Below are positions 1-7,737 of a stretch of DNA of 22,682 nucleotides, one piece after another. The stretch's first letter is position 1. Each line of letters begins with the position of its first letter. The notes beneath the pieces are model-generated. The model did not search any database. It was not told the origin of the DNA and saw nothing but the letters and a program-made list of their open reading frames with translations. The DNA comes from Candidatus Bipolaricaulota bacterium (lineage in GTDB: Bacteria > Bipolaricaulota > Bipolaricaulia > Bipolaricaulales > Bipolaricaulaceae): contig JANXBC010000013.1 in the NCBI GenBank assembly GCA_025060555.1, positions 1-22,682 on the forward strand. The letters run 5' to 3'. The translations under genes were made by a program, and so were the position numbers.

Positions 1-426
1 GCCCGCCAGGCCGGCGCGGCGGTGATCTACACCCAGGACTGGCATGCGCCCGAGGACCCGGAGTTCCGCCTCTGGCCCGCCCACTGCGTGGCCGGCACCT
101 GGGGCGCGGAGATCCTCGCGGAGCTCGCGCCCCAGCCCGGCGAGCCCGTGGTGAAAAAGACCACCTACGACCCCTTCTTCCGCACCGAGCTGGAAGCCCT
201 TTTACGCGAGCGGGGGGTGGAGCACCTGGTGATCGTGGGGACGGTGGCCAACATCTGCGTGCTGCACGCCGCGGGCTCCGCGGCCCTGCGGGGGCTGCAC
301 GTCCTCGTGCCCAGGGATTGCGTGAGCGCCCTAAACGAGTTTGACCTCCACGCGGCTTTCCGTCAGATTACCTTCCTCTACCGCGGGCTAGCGGTGCGCA
401 AAGAGGCGGGTGTGAAGTTCATTTGA
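1..426 (+). CDS. Nicotinamidase-like cysteine hydrolase (isochorismatase fold), 5' truncated by window edge
   Basis: The reading frame is open from base 1, so the N-terminus, including the first catalytic Asp, lies outside the window; the first visible residues are ARQAGAAVIY. The visible 141 residues carry the DWH metal motif (TQDWHAPED), then LWPAHCVAGTWGAE, whose His and Cys match the third metal ligand region of nicotinamidases. The catalytic Lys is probably in VVKKTTYDPF and the nucleophilic Cys in VANICVLHAA. In the family these enzymes hydrolyse amides such as nicotinamide to nicotinate in NAD salvage. The insert between DWH and WPAHC is much shorter than in typical PncA, so the substrate is uncertain. 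The gene is very GC-rich (my count for bases 61-180 is about 72%), unlike the decayed genes that follow. Its end overlaps the convergent pseudogene by about 39 bases. Confidence 0.85.
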   Translation, partial: ARQAGAAVIYTQDWHAPEDPEFRLWPAHCVAGTWGAEILAELAPQPGEPVVKKTTYDPFFRTELEALLRERGVEHLVIVGTVANICVLHAAGSAALRGLHVLVPRDCVSALNEFDLHAAFRQITFLYRGLAVRKEAGVKFI

Positions 427-700
427 GGCACGTTGAACTCTTCTTGTCGCAAGAAGTTTCGCTCCTGTTCCCAAAAGGTTAGGGACAAGCACTTGTCCTA
501 TCTCCACCGGAACTTCTACAGAAAGCGCGCGAACGAGCGCCATGAGTTCGGGAAAGAGGCGTTTGGGGTCAGTTATTTCTTCCTGAGCGTAAGTCTCTCC
601 GCGCGGGCAGCGATTGCCCTCAATGGCCTTCATTTCCGTGCCCTCTATCTTTACAAGTACAACCGAGGGGGCAGGAAACGCAGGTAAGTTCTCTGATCAT
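388..700 (-). pseudogene. Decayed DUF1667 protein (glycerol-3-phosphate dehydrogenase partner)
   Basis: A good Shine-Dalgarno sequence (GGAGGTGG, about 708-715) precedes an ATG at 700-698. The protein begins MIRELTCVSCPLGCT, which is the Cys-rich start of DUF1667 proteins. Right after that the frame breaks: the expected continuation VKIEGTEMKAIEGNRCPRGE is present, but one frame over. Later, DPKR joins directly to LFPELMALVRALSVEVPVEI, so the middle (normally some 20 residues of beta strand) is deleted. The last recognisable part is LGTGAKLLATRRV; the open frame then runs into the convergent hydrolase gene and stops at 388, so the original stop is probably lost. DUF1667 proteins are small redox-associated proteins found beside GlpA/GlpB-like oxidoreductases. 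The start codon still overlaps the upstream stop as ATGA. Confidence 0.85.
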
Positions 701-1884
701 CCGGGTACCACCTCCACAATCGCCTCGCAAGAGCCGCTCAGAGAAGCGGTGAAATCTGAAGAAAGCTTTATCTCCACCATCTCTGCTGGCCGTAACCCGG
801 TGTGGTTTTTCTCGTAGACCCCACCGACTCGGATCAGGGCTCGTTGGACGCGCAGAAAAACGGTGGCTGGTTCGCCTGGGATCAGTGATTGAGGGACGAG
901 TACGGCTACATTGGCCCCCGCCGGAGGCCTATCGTTTTTGCACTCGGGAGCGCGCCGCCTTTTCCCCGCCTCCTCCCCAATGCGCGCCACCGGATCCATA
1001 AGGTCGCACACCGCTAGGGAATTTCCGCCAACGAAAAGCCAGGGAACCTCAGCCTGAAAACGGTTATTTACCACTGGTCCGTGCCGATTTGGTGCGATTT
1101 TTAGTAATCTTTCTAAAGGCCGAAGTTCAGGAACAAGGCCAACGGAAAGCACTAGGGTATCGGCCAGCATGTGTTTTTCTGTTCCCGGACACGGACTGCC
1201 CTGTTCGTCTACCTCCAATAGCGTGACCCCGCTTAGTCTCCTTCTTCCCTGGATCTGGCTCGCAGGATGGCGAAGAAGGAGGGGGATTTCGAAGTCCTGC
1301 AAGCACTGAACTACGTTGCACAAAAGTCCACCTGGAAAGGCTCGCCCTGGACTTCCACCCCTTCTAAAAGAGGCGGCGGGCCATGATGAGGCCGATATCT
1401 CCAGACCCCAGGATGAGGCGCGTTTTCCCAAAAGGAAGCCATAGATGTTCACGAATTTTTGGGCCAGGCCCGCCGCGAAGATCCCAGCCGCTCTCGTTCC
1501 AGGGATCAAAAGCGCTCCGATCGGCCGTTCCCTTGCTCCCGCAGCTCAAACCACAGCACTCGCCATAACTTTGAAGAGACCTCGTAGGCTTGCTACTCGC
1601 AGTTCTAGTGGCTCGGAGATGTTGAGCACGGTGGCCTCGGTGAGGATTTCGGCGCCTGTAGCCTCAAGCTCGTGCGATATCCTATGGGCGAACTCTGGAC
1701 CAGTGAGCTCTTCATGGTAACGGTGTAAGCCAAAGCCGGTATGGATGCATTGATCCAAAACCCCACCGAGTTTTCTCTCGCGTTCGATGAGGAGTGTTTT
1801 TGCTCCCGTCGCTGCTGCGGCTTTTGCTGCCGCCATTCCGGCAGCCCCACCCCCTACCACCGCTACATCCGCCTTGATCCTCAT
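697..1884 (-). pseudogene. Decayed GlpB-like FAD/NAD(P)-dependent oxidoreductase
   Basis: The N-terminus at 1884 reads MRIKADVAVVGGGAAGMAAA, a classical FAD-binding Rossmann motif, followed by KTLLIERERKLGGVLDQCIH and TGFGLHRYHEELTGPEFAHR, typical of this family next to GlpA. This frame dies at 1546. The next part is in another frame (IPGTRAAGIFAAGLAQKFVN). The NAD-binding motif ILGSGDIGLIMARRL is in a third frame near 1365-1425, and the protein then returns to the second frame for PGGLLCNVVQCLQDFEIP, DTLVLSVGLVPE and the C-terminal PAEMVEIKL. Roughly 15-20 residues after the NAD motif are missing. At least two frameshifts and a deletion make it non-functional. In the family this subunit passes electrons from glycerol-3-phosphate oxidation. 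The stop TGA (699-697) overlaps the next start as ATGA. Confidence 0.88.
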
Positions 1885-3232
1885 GGGTGAACTTTTCCGT
1901 TCAAGACCGAAGGTCCTGGCCCCCCGCGTGGTTATGGCCCACATAGGGCGCTTCAACTCCCTGGCCAATATCTCCAAGAGTTTTGTCGCACAAAAACTTC
2001 CCTGGCAGCGGCCGAAACTTGCGCGGGTACGAAATTTAGTGCCATCCAAAGTGCGGGCCCCTCTGCGGATTACCTCCACAAACCGCGCTTCGGTCACAGC
2101 ATTGCAGAAGTACACGACTCTTCCCCAGCGCGGATCTTCCTGGATCAGCCGCATCCACTCCTCATTCGAAAGATCTTCCATCTTGGGGATTGGGGGCCGG
2201 ATCGGATTAAAACAGGTTTTTTAGCCAACCCTAGCTCGGGAGCCATCACCTCGTGGACCAAGAAACGGGCTACCTCGGGCGCGGCGGTGAGCCCGGGTGA
2301 ACGCATTCCGCCCGCGTGGTAGAGGCCCCGAATAGGACTAGGGCCCACAACGAAATCTCCTCCAGCCGGTTCAGGGCGGAGTCCAGCAAAGCTCTTTAGG
2401 ACCTGGTCAACCGGAAGATTGGGTACGAGTTTGCGTGCGCCGTTCAATACCTGTGAAAGCCCCTCTCTCGTTGTCTCCCAGGATTCTTTCTCTGTGAGAG
2501 GAAGATCTTTCGCTTTCGGTCCAAGCAAAAGGCTGCTGTCCGCAGTGGGGATGGTCAAAATGCCCTTGGAGAGCGGAGCGGGAAAAAGCACTGAGTGAAC
2601 GAGGCATTCCGTAGATTTATCCAAAAGTACGTATTGACCACGCCGCGGGGTGATAGGGGGAAATGGCGCCCAAGCCATGGCTGCCACCTCATCTGCATGT
2701 AGGCCAGTAGCGTTGCCACAGCGTTGACTGTGTATAGATTGCGCTATTGCGGACAAGGATGCGAAGGATTTCTTCTTCGAGATGAACCTCAGCCCCGTTT
2801 TGCACGGCATTCTCGGCGGCTTGGGCTAAAGCCCAGGGCGCGGTGATGCCCACAGTAGGTTCTCAGAGCGTTTTTCGCACCTCAGAGTTTATCCTAGGCT
2901 CCTGAGCCAATCACGCGGAATGATCTTAAGTCCAGGAACGCCATTGATTCCCCCTTGTTCCAAAAGTTTTTGGAGAACATCCTCCTCGCGCTGGGAGAAA
3001 GCTAGTACCAAAGCGCCAACTCGGCGAAAAGGAATGGAAAGCTCTGACAAATTTCCGAAAATTTAGCTTGTAGCGTGCTAGGTTCATCGTGAAAGCCAGC
3101 GCGGACAAGGGCGGAGCTGGCCTTGGTGATGCCGAAGCCCATCTCGGTTAGGTGTACCGCGGCCTCGTAGCGGGAAAGTTCCCGGGCGATGAAAGCGCTT
3201 ACGACGCCAGCACCGATCACGGCAATCCGCAT
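1885..3232 (-). pseudogene. glpA: Decayed GlpA-like FAD-dependent glycerol-3-phosphate dehydrogenase
   Basis: The start at 3232 gives MRIAVIGAGVVSAFIARELS and KASSALVRAGFHDEPSTL, the FAD-binding N-terminus of anaerobic glycerol-3-phosphate dehydrogenase. The remainder is scattered over frames. One 48-residue block near 2885-3030 reads IPFRRVGALVLAFSQREEDV and GVPGLKIIPRDWLRSLG, then stops. The frame from 2810 holds ADEVAAMAWAPFPPITPRRG, LLLGPKAKDLP, FAGLRPEPAGGDFVVGPSP and AGGMRSPGLTAAPEVARFLV. A frameshift at a base run near 2205-2222 moves the C-terminal BFD-like [2Fe-2S] domain (EDPRWGRVV, RRGARTLDGTKFRTRA, GRCQGSFC) into the frame from 2181. That domain also lost its first Cys (VYFCN where CRCE is usual). 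The original stop is gone, so the frame runs straight into the next gene. Length (about 1350 bases) is short for the family. Confidence 0.9.
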
Positions 3233-4536
3233 TTACTCTTCCCAGCCTTTAGAACGTTCCACAGCCAATTCCGAATGAGTCTGTTTCGTAGCTCCTCAAG
3301 TATGGTGGGAGTAAAGTGGCGCGCAATTTGCCAAAGTCCGCGGATTTCAGGGATGTTCCAAAGACTCAGGGCACAGCCGCACGCGCAGACTGAACCTCTG
3401 TCCACGCGAAGCTCTGGAATACGCTAAGTGAGAACAGACTCAAAGAGTTCCACAAGACCGTAGGTTTGGTAGGCGATCGCTTCGAGGGTGGCCCGGACCA
3501 AATGAGCTTTGGTTGTGCCGCGGGTGAGGCCGGGGATTGTTCCGCGGGCGTAAGGGTCCAAATGAGGTGCGCCTAGGCCCACGAGGGCCGGGACAAAATA
3601 GGCGTTTTCCGTTTCAGCGGAACAGGCGATGAGGCCAAAGCTGTCCCGCAACCACTGAACCGCCGCCCCAGCAACGAAGACCACGCCTCGAGCGCGTAAT
3701 AGGCCGTGTTCTTTGTGGTATGGGCCGCGGTGGTAAGAACTCCTTTAGGAGGCATTACGCGGAGAAAAGCGCCCGTGCCCCAGGTGACCTTGGCTTCGCC
3801 TGCGGCAAGACAACTTTTGCCGAACAACGCGGCCTACTGGTCTCCAAGGATGCTGGCGGCACTTTTGCGCTGAAAAATCCCCGGCGGGTGCGGCCAAAGC
3901 CGCTGAGCTGGGAAAGATAGGGGGAAGGGCGTCTTGGAGCACACCGAAGCATTGGCAAAGGTCCTCGTCCCAACCTGGTGGATAGCGAAAAGAAGGGTTC
4001 GGGAAGTATTGGGGGTACGTAGCATGTACAGCGGTGAGGGAGAATGGAGGCCAACTATCCACGGTGCCCACCAGAATCTCTCCAACCTCAGTTTTCTGGC
4101 GCAGGCTAGGCAAGTTTTGTAGCAGAAAAATAGGGATCAGGAAGGAGGCCGGTTTTCTCCCGGATTTCTTGGAAAACAGTGGGATCGGCCCAGAGCTGTG
4201 CGCAACGTTCAGCGCTGCGGCGGTCTTGTCATATAACGGCTGGAGGGAGAGGTTTCCCGCCACCTCGCACCCAGACGATCACGGTTTCTGGTTGGTGAGC
4301 CCAAACCCGGCAAGCTCCCGGGGTTTGACTCCTGTTTTTCGCGGAGCTTCCCGGATGACAACGAGGGTGGCCTTGCTGATCTATTCCGGGTTTTGCTTTA
4401 CCTAGCCGGGCTGCGGGAAGGCTAAAGGAAGTTCGTGATAGGCAGAAACCAAAGAGCCGACGTTTTCGTCGGCAATAAGAAAGCGAATGCCCAAAGTACC
4501 TGCATCCATTGCTCCCAAGTACTGCCCTCTTTTCAT
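3217..4536 (-). pseudogene. glpK: Decayed glycerol kinase (FGGY family)
   Basis: From an ATG at 4536 (no Shine-Dalgarno visible) the product begins MKRGQYLGAMDAGTLGIRFL and meets an in-frame TAG exactly where FGGY kinases have the Trp of PQPGW. Seven codons on is a second TAG, before ISKATLVVIREAPRKTGVKP. A frameshift follows near TVIVW. Further family blocks lie in other frames: EVGEILVGTVDSWPPFSLTA (4263-3745 frame), then WGTGAFLRVMPPKG (3827 frame), then VFVAGAAVQWLRDSFGLIAC and GLGAPHLDPYARGTIPGLTR (3684 frame), ending at a stop at 3424. About 80 residues are missing before the C-terminal helix WNIPEIRGLWQIARHFTP (3405 frame). Glycerol kinase phosphorylates glycerol to sn-glycerol-3-phosphate. 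The 3' end overlaps the glpA start. Confidence 0.9.
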
Positions 4537-4570
4537 TGTTATTGTTTGCGAGCATAGGCGAAAGTTTTCG

Positions 4571-5671
4571 CTAGGCAAAGAGAGAGGAGGAAATCCCGAG
4601 CTCAGTGGCGAGCTTCTTCATCGCCTCCCGCAAGGGAGGGTCAAGCAACACGCCCTTAGCCCGGTTTTCCTGCTCTTGCAAGTACGCCTTTTCCCCGGCT
4701 GTATAGATCCGCTCCGCTCCTGGGGCCTTGGCTGAGGCACGCAGCGCTCTTAGGATCTCTCCCGCCAGGCGTTTGAACTCGCTGAGTGGGAGGAAACGCT
4801 GGATATCCAAAGCCAGGAAGAAATGACCGAGCCGGGAAGGTTTAGGCCGTCCCTGCTCATCCTGGTCAGAGAGCTCCTTGAGATATGGCCCGCCGGAGAG
4901 GGCTGAGCAGAGGATCTCCACCATCGTCGCCAGGCCATATCCTTTATGGCCGCCGAGCTCCTCCCCCATACCTCCAAGCGGGAGGAAGGCGTAGAGGTCC
5001 TTGGGGAGCCCAGCGAGGATGGCACGCGAGTCCGTAGCTGGCTTTCCCTCCCGGTCGATTACCCAGCCCTCTGGCGTGGGTTTTCCTAAGCGGGCGAGGA
5101 CTTCGATTTTTCCCCGCTGGCTCACGGAGGTAGCGGCGTCGAAACAAAATGGGAACGCCTCATCCGTCGGGCAGGCAAAGGCGATAGGGTTTGTGCCGAG
5201 CATCGGTTCCACTCCGAAGGTCGGGGCTACGCTGGGCCGGGCGTTCGTGAAACTCATGCCGATCATGCCTTCCTTTGCCGCCATAAGGGCGTAGTAGCCG
5301 GCGATCCCGTAGTGGGAAGAGTTACGCACCACCACAGCCCCCAGCCCAAACGCGCGGGCTTTACGGATCGCAAGTTCCATCGCCCGATAACCGGCTACCA
5401 TGCCCATCCCGTTTTGGGCGTCGAGCACCGCTGTTGTGGGTCCTTCGCGCAGGACCTTGAGCTCCGTTTTTGGGGAGAGGGTGCCGTTGCGGATGCGGTT
5501 CACATAAAGCATGAGGCGGCTAATCCCGTGGGACTCGATTCCGCGTAGATCCGCGGCCAAGAGAACGTCAGCACAAATCTGCGCGTCCTCCTGGGGCACG
5601 CCCAAGCGCACAAACACTTCCTCAACGAACTTGCGCAGTTCCTCCACGGGCACACGTTTCTCTTCGGTCAT
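4571..5671 (-). CDS. Malate/lactate/ureidoglycolate dehydrogenase family oxidoreductase (Ldh_2)
   Basis: This 366-residue protein looks intact and full length for the Ldh_2 family, NAD(P)-dependent 2-hydroxyacid dehydrogenases with an unusual non-Rossmann fold. Visible family features are DLRGIESHGISRL (His48, Arg52), RNSSHYGIAGYYALMA (His120, Tyr121), FTNARPSVAPTFG, MLGTNPIAFACP and a late GGHKGYGLATMVEILC. A strong Shine-Dalgarno (AGGAGGTGG) precedes the ATG, which overlaps the stop of the phosphatase gene as ATGA, so the two are probably coupled. It lies directly upstream of the decayed glpK with only a short gap, and decay begins just beyond its stop. Members of this family reduce or oxidise malate, lactate, sulfolactate, ureidoglycolate or diketogulonate; the sequence does not tell which applies here. 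Operon context hints at a three-carbon hydroxyacid, which is inference. Confidence 0.93.
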   Translation of the reverse strand: MTEEKRVPVEELRKFVEEVFVRLGVPQEDAQICADVLLAADLRGIESHGISRLMLYVNRIRNGTLSPKTELKVLREGPTTAVLDAQNGMGMVAGYRAMELAIRKARAFGLGAVVVRNSSHYGIAGYYALMAAKEGMIGMSFTNARPSVAPTFGVEPMLGTNPIAFACPTDEAFPFCFDAATSVSQRGKIEVLARLGKPTPEGWVIDREGKPATDSRAILAGLPKDLYAFLPLGGMGEELGGHKGYGLATMVEILCSALSGGPYLKELSDQDEQGRPKPSRLGHFFLALDIQRFLPLSEFKRLAGEILRALRASAKAPGAERIYTAGEKAYLQEQENRAKGVLLDPPLREAMKKLATELGISSSLFA

Positions 5672-6465
5672 GCTCCACCTCCTAATTCCGCATCGAGCTT
5701 AGGGAGCTCGGCAATGCTTTGGAGCACATAATCCGGTCGGATGGGGGACTGCCGAAGATCCTCCGGTTTGGTCACACCGGTGAGCACGAGTATTGCCGTA
5801 AGGCCGTGCTCTTTGGCCATGCGAATGTCTGTTTCCAAACGGTCTCCCACCATGGCACAGCTCTCCGCGGGAAGCCCAAGCATCTCTAAAGCCACTTCCA
5901 CCATGTATCGCGATGGTTTTCCGAAAACTTTCTCCACTTTTCGCCCGCTGGTGACTTCGAGGGCGGCGATCACGGCTGCGGCATCGGGGATCTCCCCCTC
6001 TTCCACCGGGCAAGTGCGGTCCGGGTTTGTGGCATAGAAGCGCGCTTCCCGCCGCAGAGCCTGAAAAGCGATGTTGAGTTTGCGGTAGTCAAAGGTGCGG
6101 TCGAAAGCAGCAATGACGTACTCGATTTCCCGGGGATTATCGGTGAGCTTAAGGCCAGCGCGCTGAAGCTCTTCCAGGAGCGGCGGCTCTCCTATGGCGA
6201 AAACTTTCGCTCCCGGTGCCTCTTTAGCAATATACCGGGCGAGAATAAAAGAGGAGTTTATAACTTTCCCTTCTTCCGCAGGGATACCTAAGCGAGAAAG
6301 TTTTTGTGCGTAATCTTTGCGGGAGTAGAGGGGCTTGTTGGAGACAAAAAGCATTCGGCGCCCGCGGTTTTCAAGCGCGTTTATGGCTGCGGTAGCTCCA
6401 TAAACAACCTTTTCCCCGCGGTAAATGGTGCCGTCTAAGTCTAGAAGGTATCCCTTGATGCTCAC
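5668..6465 (-). CDS. HAD-IIA family phosphatase (NagD/AraL/phosphoglycolate phosphatase-like)
   Basis: The protein has 265 residues, the usual size for HAD subfamily IIA. Motif I is YLLDLDGTIYRG with Asp9 (nucleophile) and Asp11; motif II is FVSNKP (Ser42-Asn43); motif III Lys183 sits in VFGKPSRYMVE; motif IV is MVGDRLETDIRMA with Asp208 and Asp213. Between motifs II and III lies the type IIA cap that selects the substrate. Family members dephosphorylate small phosphates such as phosphoglycolate, p-nitrophenyl phosphate, sugar phosphates or glycerol phosphate. In this operon a glycerol-phosphate-type substrate is plausible but unproven. The start is GTG at 6465, with a purine-rich GGAGGAAGG upstream. 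Its stop overlaps the next ATG. A 175-base gap with no convincing gene separates it from the ABC ATPase; that gap holds a short dyad TGCCA-N4-TGGCA. Confidence 0.93.
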   Translation of the reverse strand: MSIKGYLLDLDGTIYRGEKVVYGATAAINALENRGRRMLFVSNKPLYSRKDYAQKLSRLGIPAEEGKVINSSFILARYIAKEAPGAKVFAIGEPPLLEELQRAGLKLTDNPREIEYVIAAFDRTFDYRKLNIAFQALRREARFYATNPDRTCPVEEGEIPDAAAVIAALEVTSGRKVEKVFGKPSRYMVEVALEMLGLPAESCAMVGDRLETDIRMAKEHGLTAILVLTGVTKPEDLRQSPIRPDYVLQSIAELPKLDAELGGGA

Positions 6466-6640
6466 GATCCCCGTCCTTCCTCCAACGATGGAACCGATGC
6501 CACCGTTGGCACAGGCGAGATGGCGCTTTTCCTACCTAAAGTAGCTATGGCATGTATCGAGGACATGGGTATAGCAGGGTCAGACCAAGGAGCACTTACG
6601 GGTGGCAGTAGTCCGTAATCGTCTCTCGCTGCCCACCCGG

Positions 6641-7735
6641 TTATGCCGTGAGGACAACACACCGCTCCGGATCCAAATAAATGCGTACTTCCTGCCCTTC
6701 TTCCACTTGCAAGCGCGGATGGCACTGAACCCTGATTTGCACATCCCCAATGGCTAGGAACAAATACAAAAGGTGTCCAAGGTAAGCGCGCTCAGTCACC
6801 TTTCCTTTGTATATATTCGCTCTCGGGCTTGTGTCATCTATGAGAACTTCGATATCTTCTGGCCGCACGGACAAGTACACGTTGGCATTTGTTGGGATAG
6901 ATGTGGGATTGTGCAGTTTGCATAAGGTTCGGCCTATCCCCGTGATTACCAGGGCAAGGCCACGCTCCTTGTCCACCTGCTCAACCTGGCCTTCAAGGAT
7001 GTTCGTCATCCCGATGAAATCCGCTACGAACCGGGTCGCGGGCCGATGGTAAATCTCCGCAGGAGATCCCACTTGGATGATTTTTCCGGACTCCATTATG
7101 GCGATGCGATCTGAAAGGACCATGGCCTCCGCTTGGTCGTGGGTCACGTACACTGCGGTGATCTGGAGTTGCTTAACAATGCGCCGGATCTCGAAGCGCA
7201 TCCTCTCGCGGAGTTTGGCGTCGAGGTTACTGAGGGGCTCATCGAGGAGCAGGACCTTTGGTTGTCGCACCAAGGCGCGTGCCAAAGCCACCCTTTGCTG
7301 CTGACCACCGCTTAGCTGCGCCGGGTATCTCCTCTCCAATCCTGCGAGCCCTACCAATGCCAATATTTCGTGCACGCGTTGTGTGCGTGCTTGGCGCGGT
7401 ATCCCCTCCAGCTTTAAACCATACGCTACGTTGGCAGCCACCGTCATATGCGGCCAAACCGCGTAGTTTTGAAAAACCATCCCGATGTTTCTTTGGGAGG
7501 GAGGGACAAACCCCTTTCTGAACATGGACCGCCCGTCGATGATGACGTCACCGTCATCTGGTCTTTCCAAACCTGCGATGCACCGAAGGGTGGTGGTCTT
7601 ACCGCAGCCGCTTGGTCCCAAAAGCGTGATCAATTCCCCTCTTTTGATCTCCATGGACACATGGTCCACCGCAGTGACTGCGCCGAATTTTGTTCGGAAA
7701 GTCTTGACGAGGTCCTGGATTTCTACGAAGCTCAT
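6641..7735 (-). CDS. ABC importer ATP-binding protein (PotA/FbpC/AfuC/UgpC-like)
   Basis: I choose the ATG at 7735 (MSFVEIQDLVKTF, 364 residues) because it begins the conserved ABC domain and follows GGAGGGAC within the end of the permease gene. The longer open frame upstream encodes no family sequence. The nucleotide-binding domain has Walker A GPSGCGKTT (40-48), Q-loop Gln89 in MVFQNYAVW, signature LSGGQQQR (141-148), Walker B VLLLDEP (161-167) and the switch His199 in VTHDQAEAM. The last 120 residues form a TOBE-type regulatory domain (VRPEDIEVLI). It energises the fused permease just upstream, on the cytoplasmic side. Start and permease stop are 2 bases apart. The family serves iron, polyamine, sugar and sugar-phosphate importers; the ATPase alone does not define substrate. 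Confidence 0.95.
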   Translation of the reverse strand: MSFVEIQDLVKTFRTKFGAVTAVDHVSMEIKRGELITLLGPSGCGKTTTLRCIAGLERPDDGDVIIDGRSMFRKGFVPPSQRNIGMVFQNYAVWPHMTVAANVAYGLKLEGIPRQARTQRVHEILALVGLAGLERRYPAQLSGGQQQRVALARALVRQPKVLLLDEPLSNLDAKLRERMRFEIRRIVKQLQITAVYVTHDQAEAMVLSDRIAIMESGKIIQVGSPAEIYHRPATRFVADFIGMTNILEGQVEQVDKERGLALVITGIGRTLCKLHNPTSIPTNANVYLSVRPEDIEVLIDDTSPRANIYKGKVTERAYLGHLLYLFLAIGDVQIRVQCHPRLQVEEGQEVRIYLDPERCVVLTA

Positions 7736-7737
7736 CT

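Noticed and set aside
388..4536. Decayed block seen as plain sequencing error or as programmed frameshifting
   Set aside because: Several deletions of tens of residues, nonsense codons, a lost iron-sulphur Cys and a lost stop occur together in four adjacent genes, with clean genes next to them. No slippery-site pattern repeats.
6466..6640. Small gene between the HAD phosphatase and the ABC ATPase
   Set aside because: The only open frame there extends into the ATPase gene and has no ribosome site or family resemblance; I see only a short dyad.
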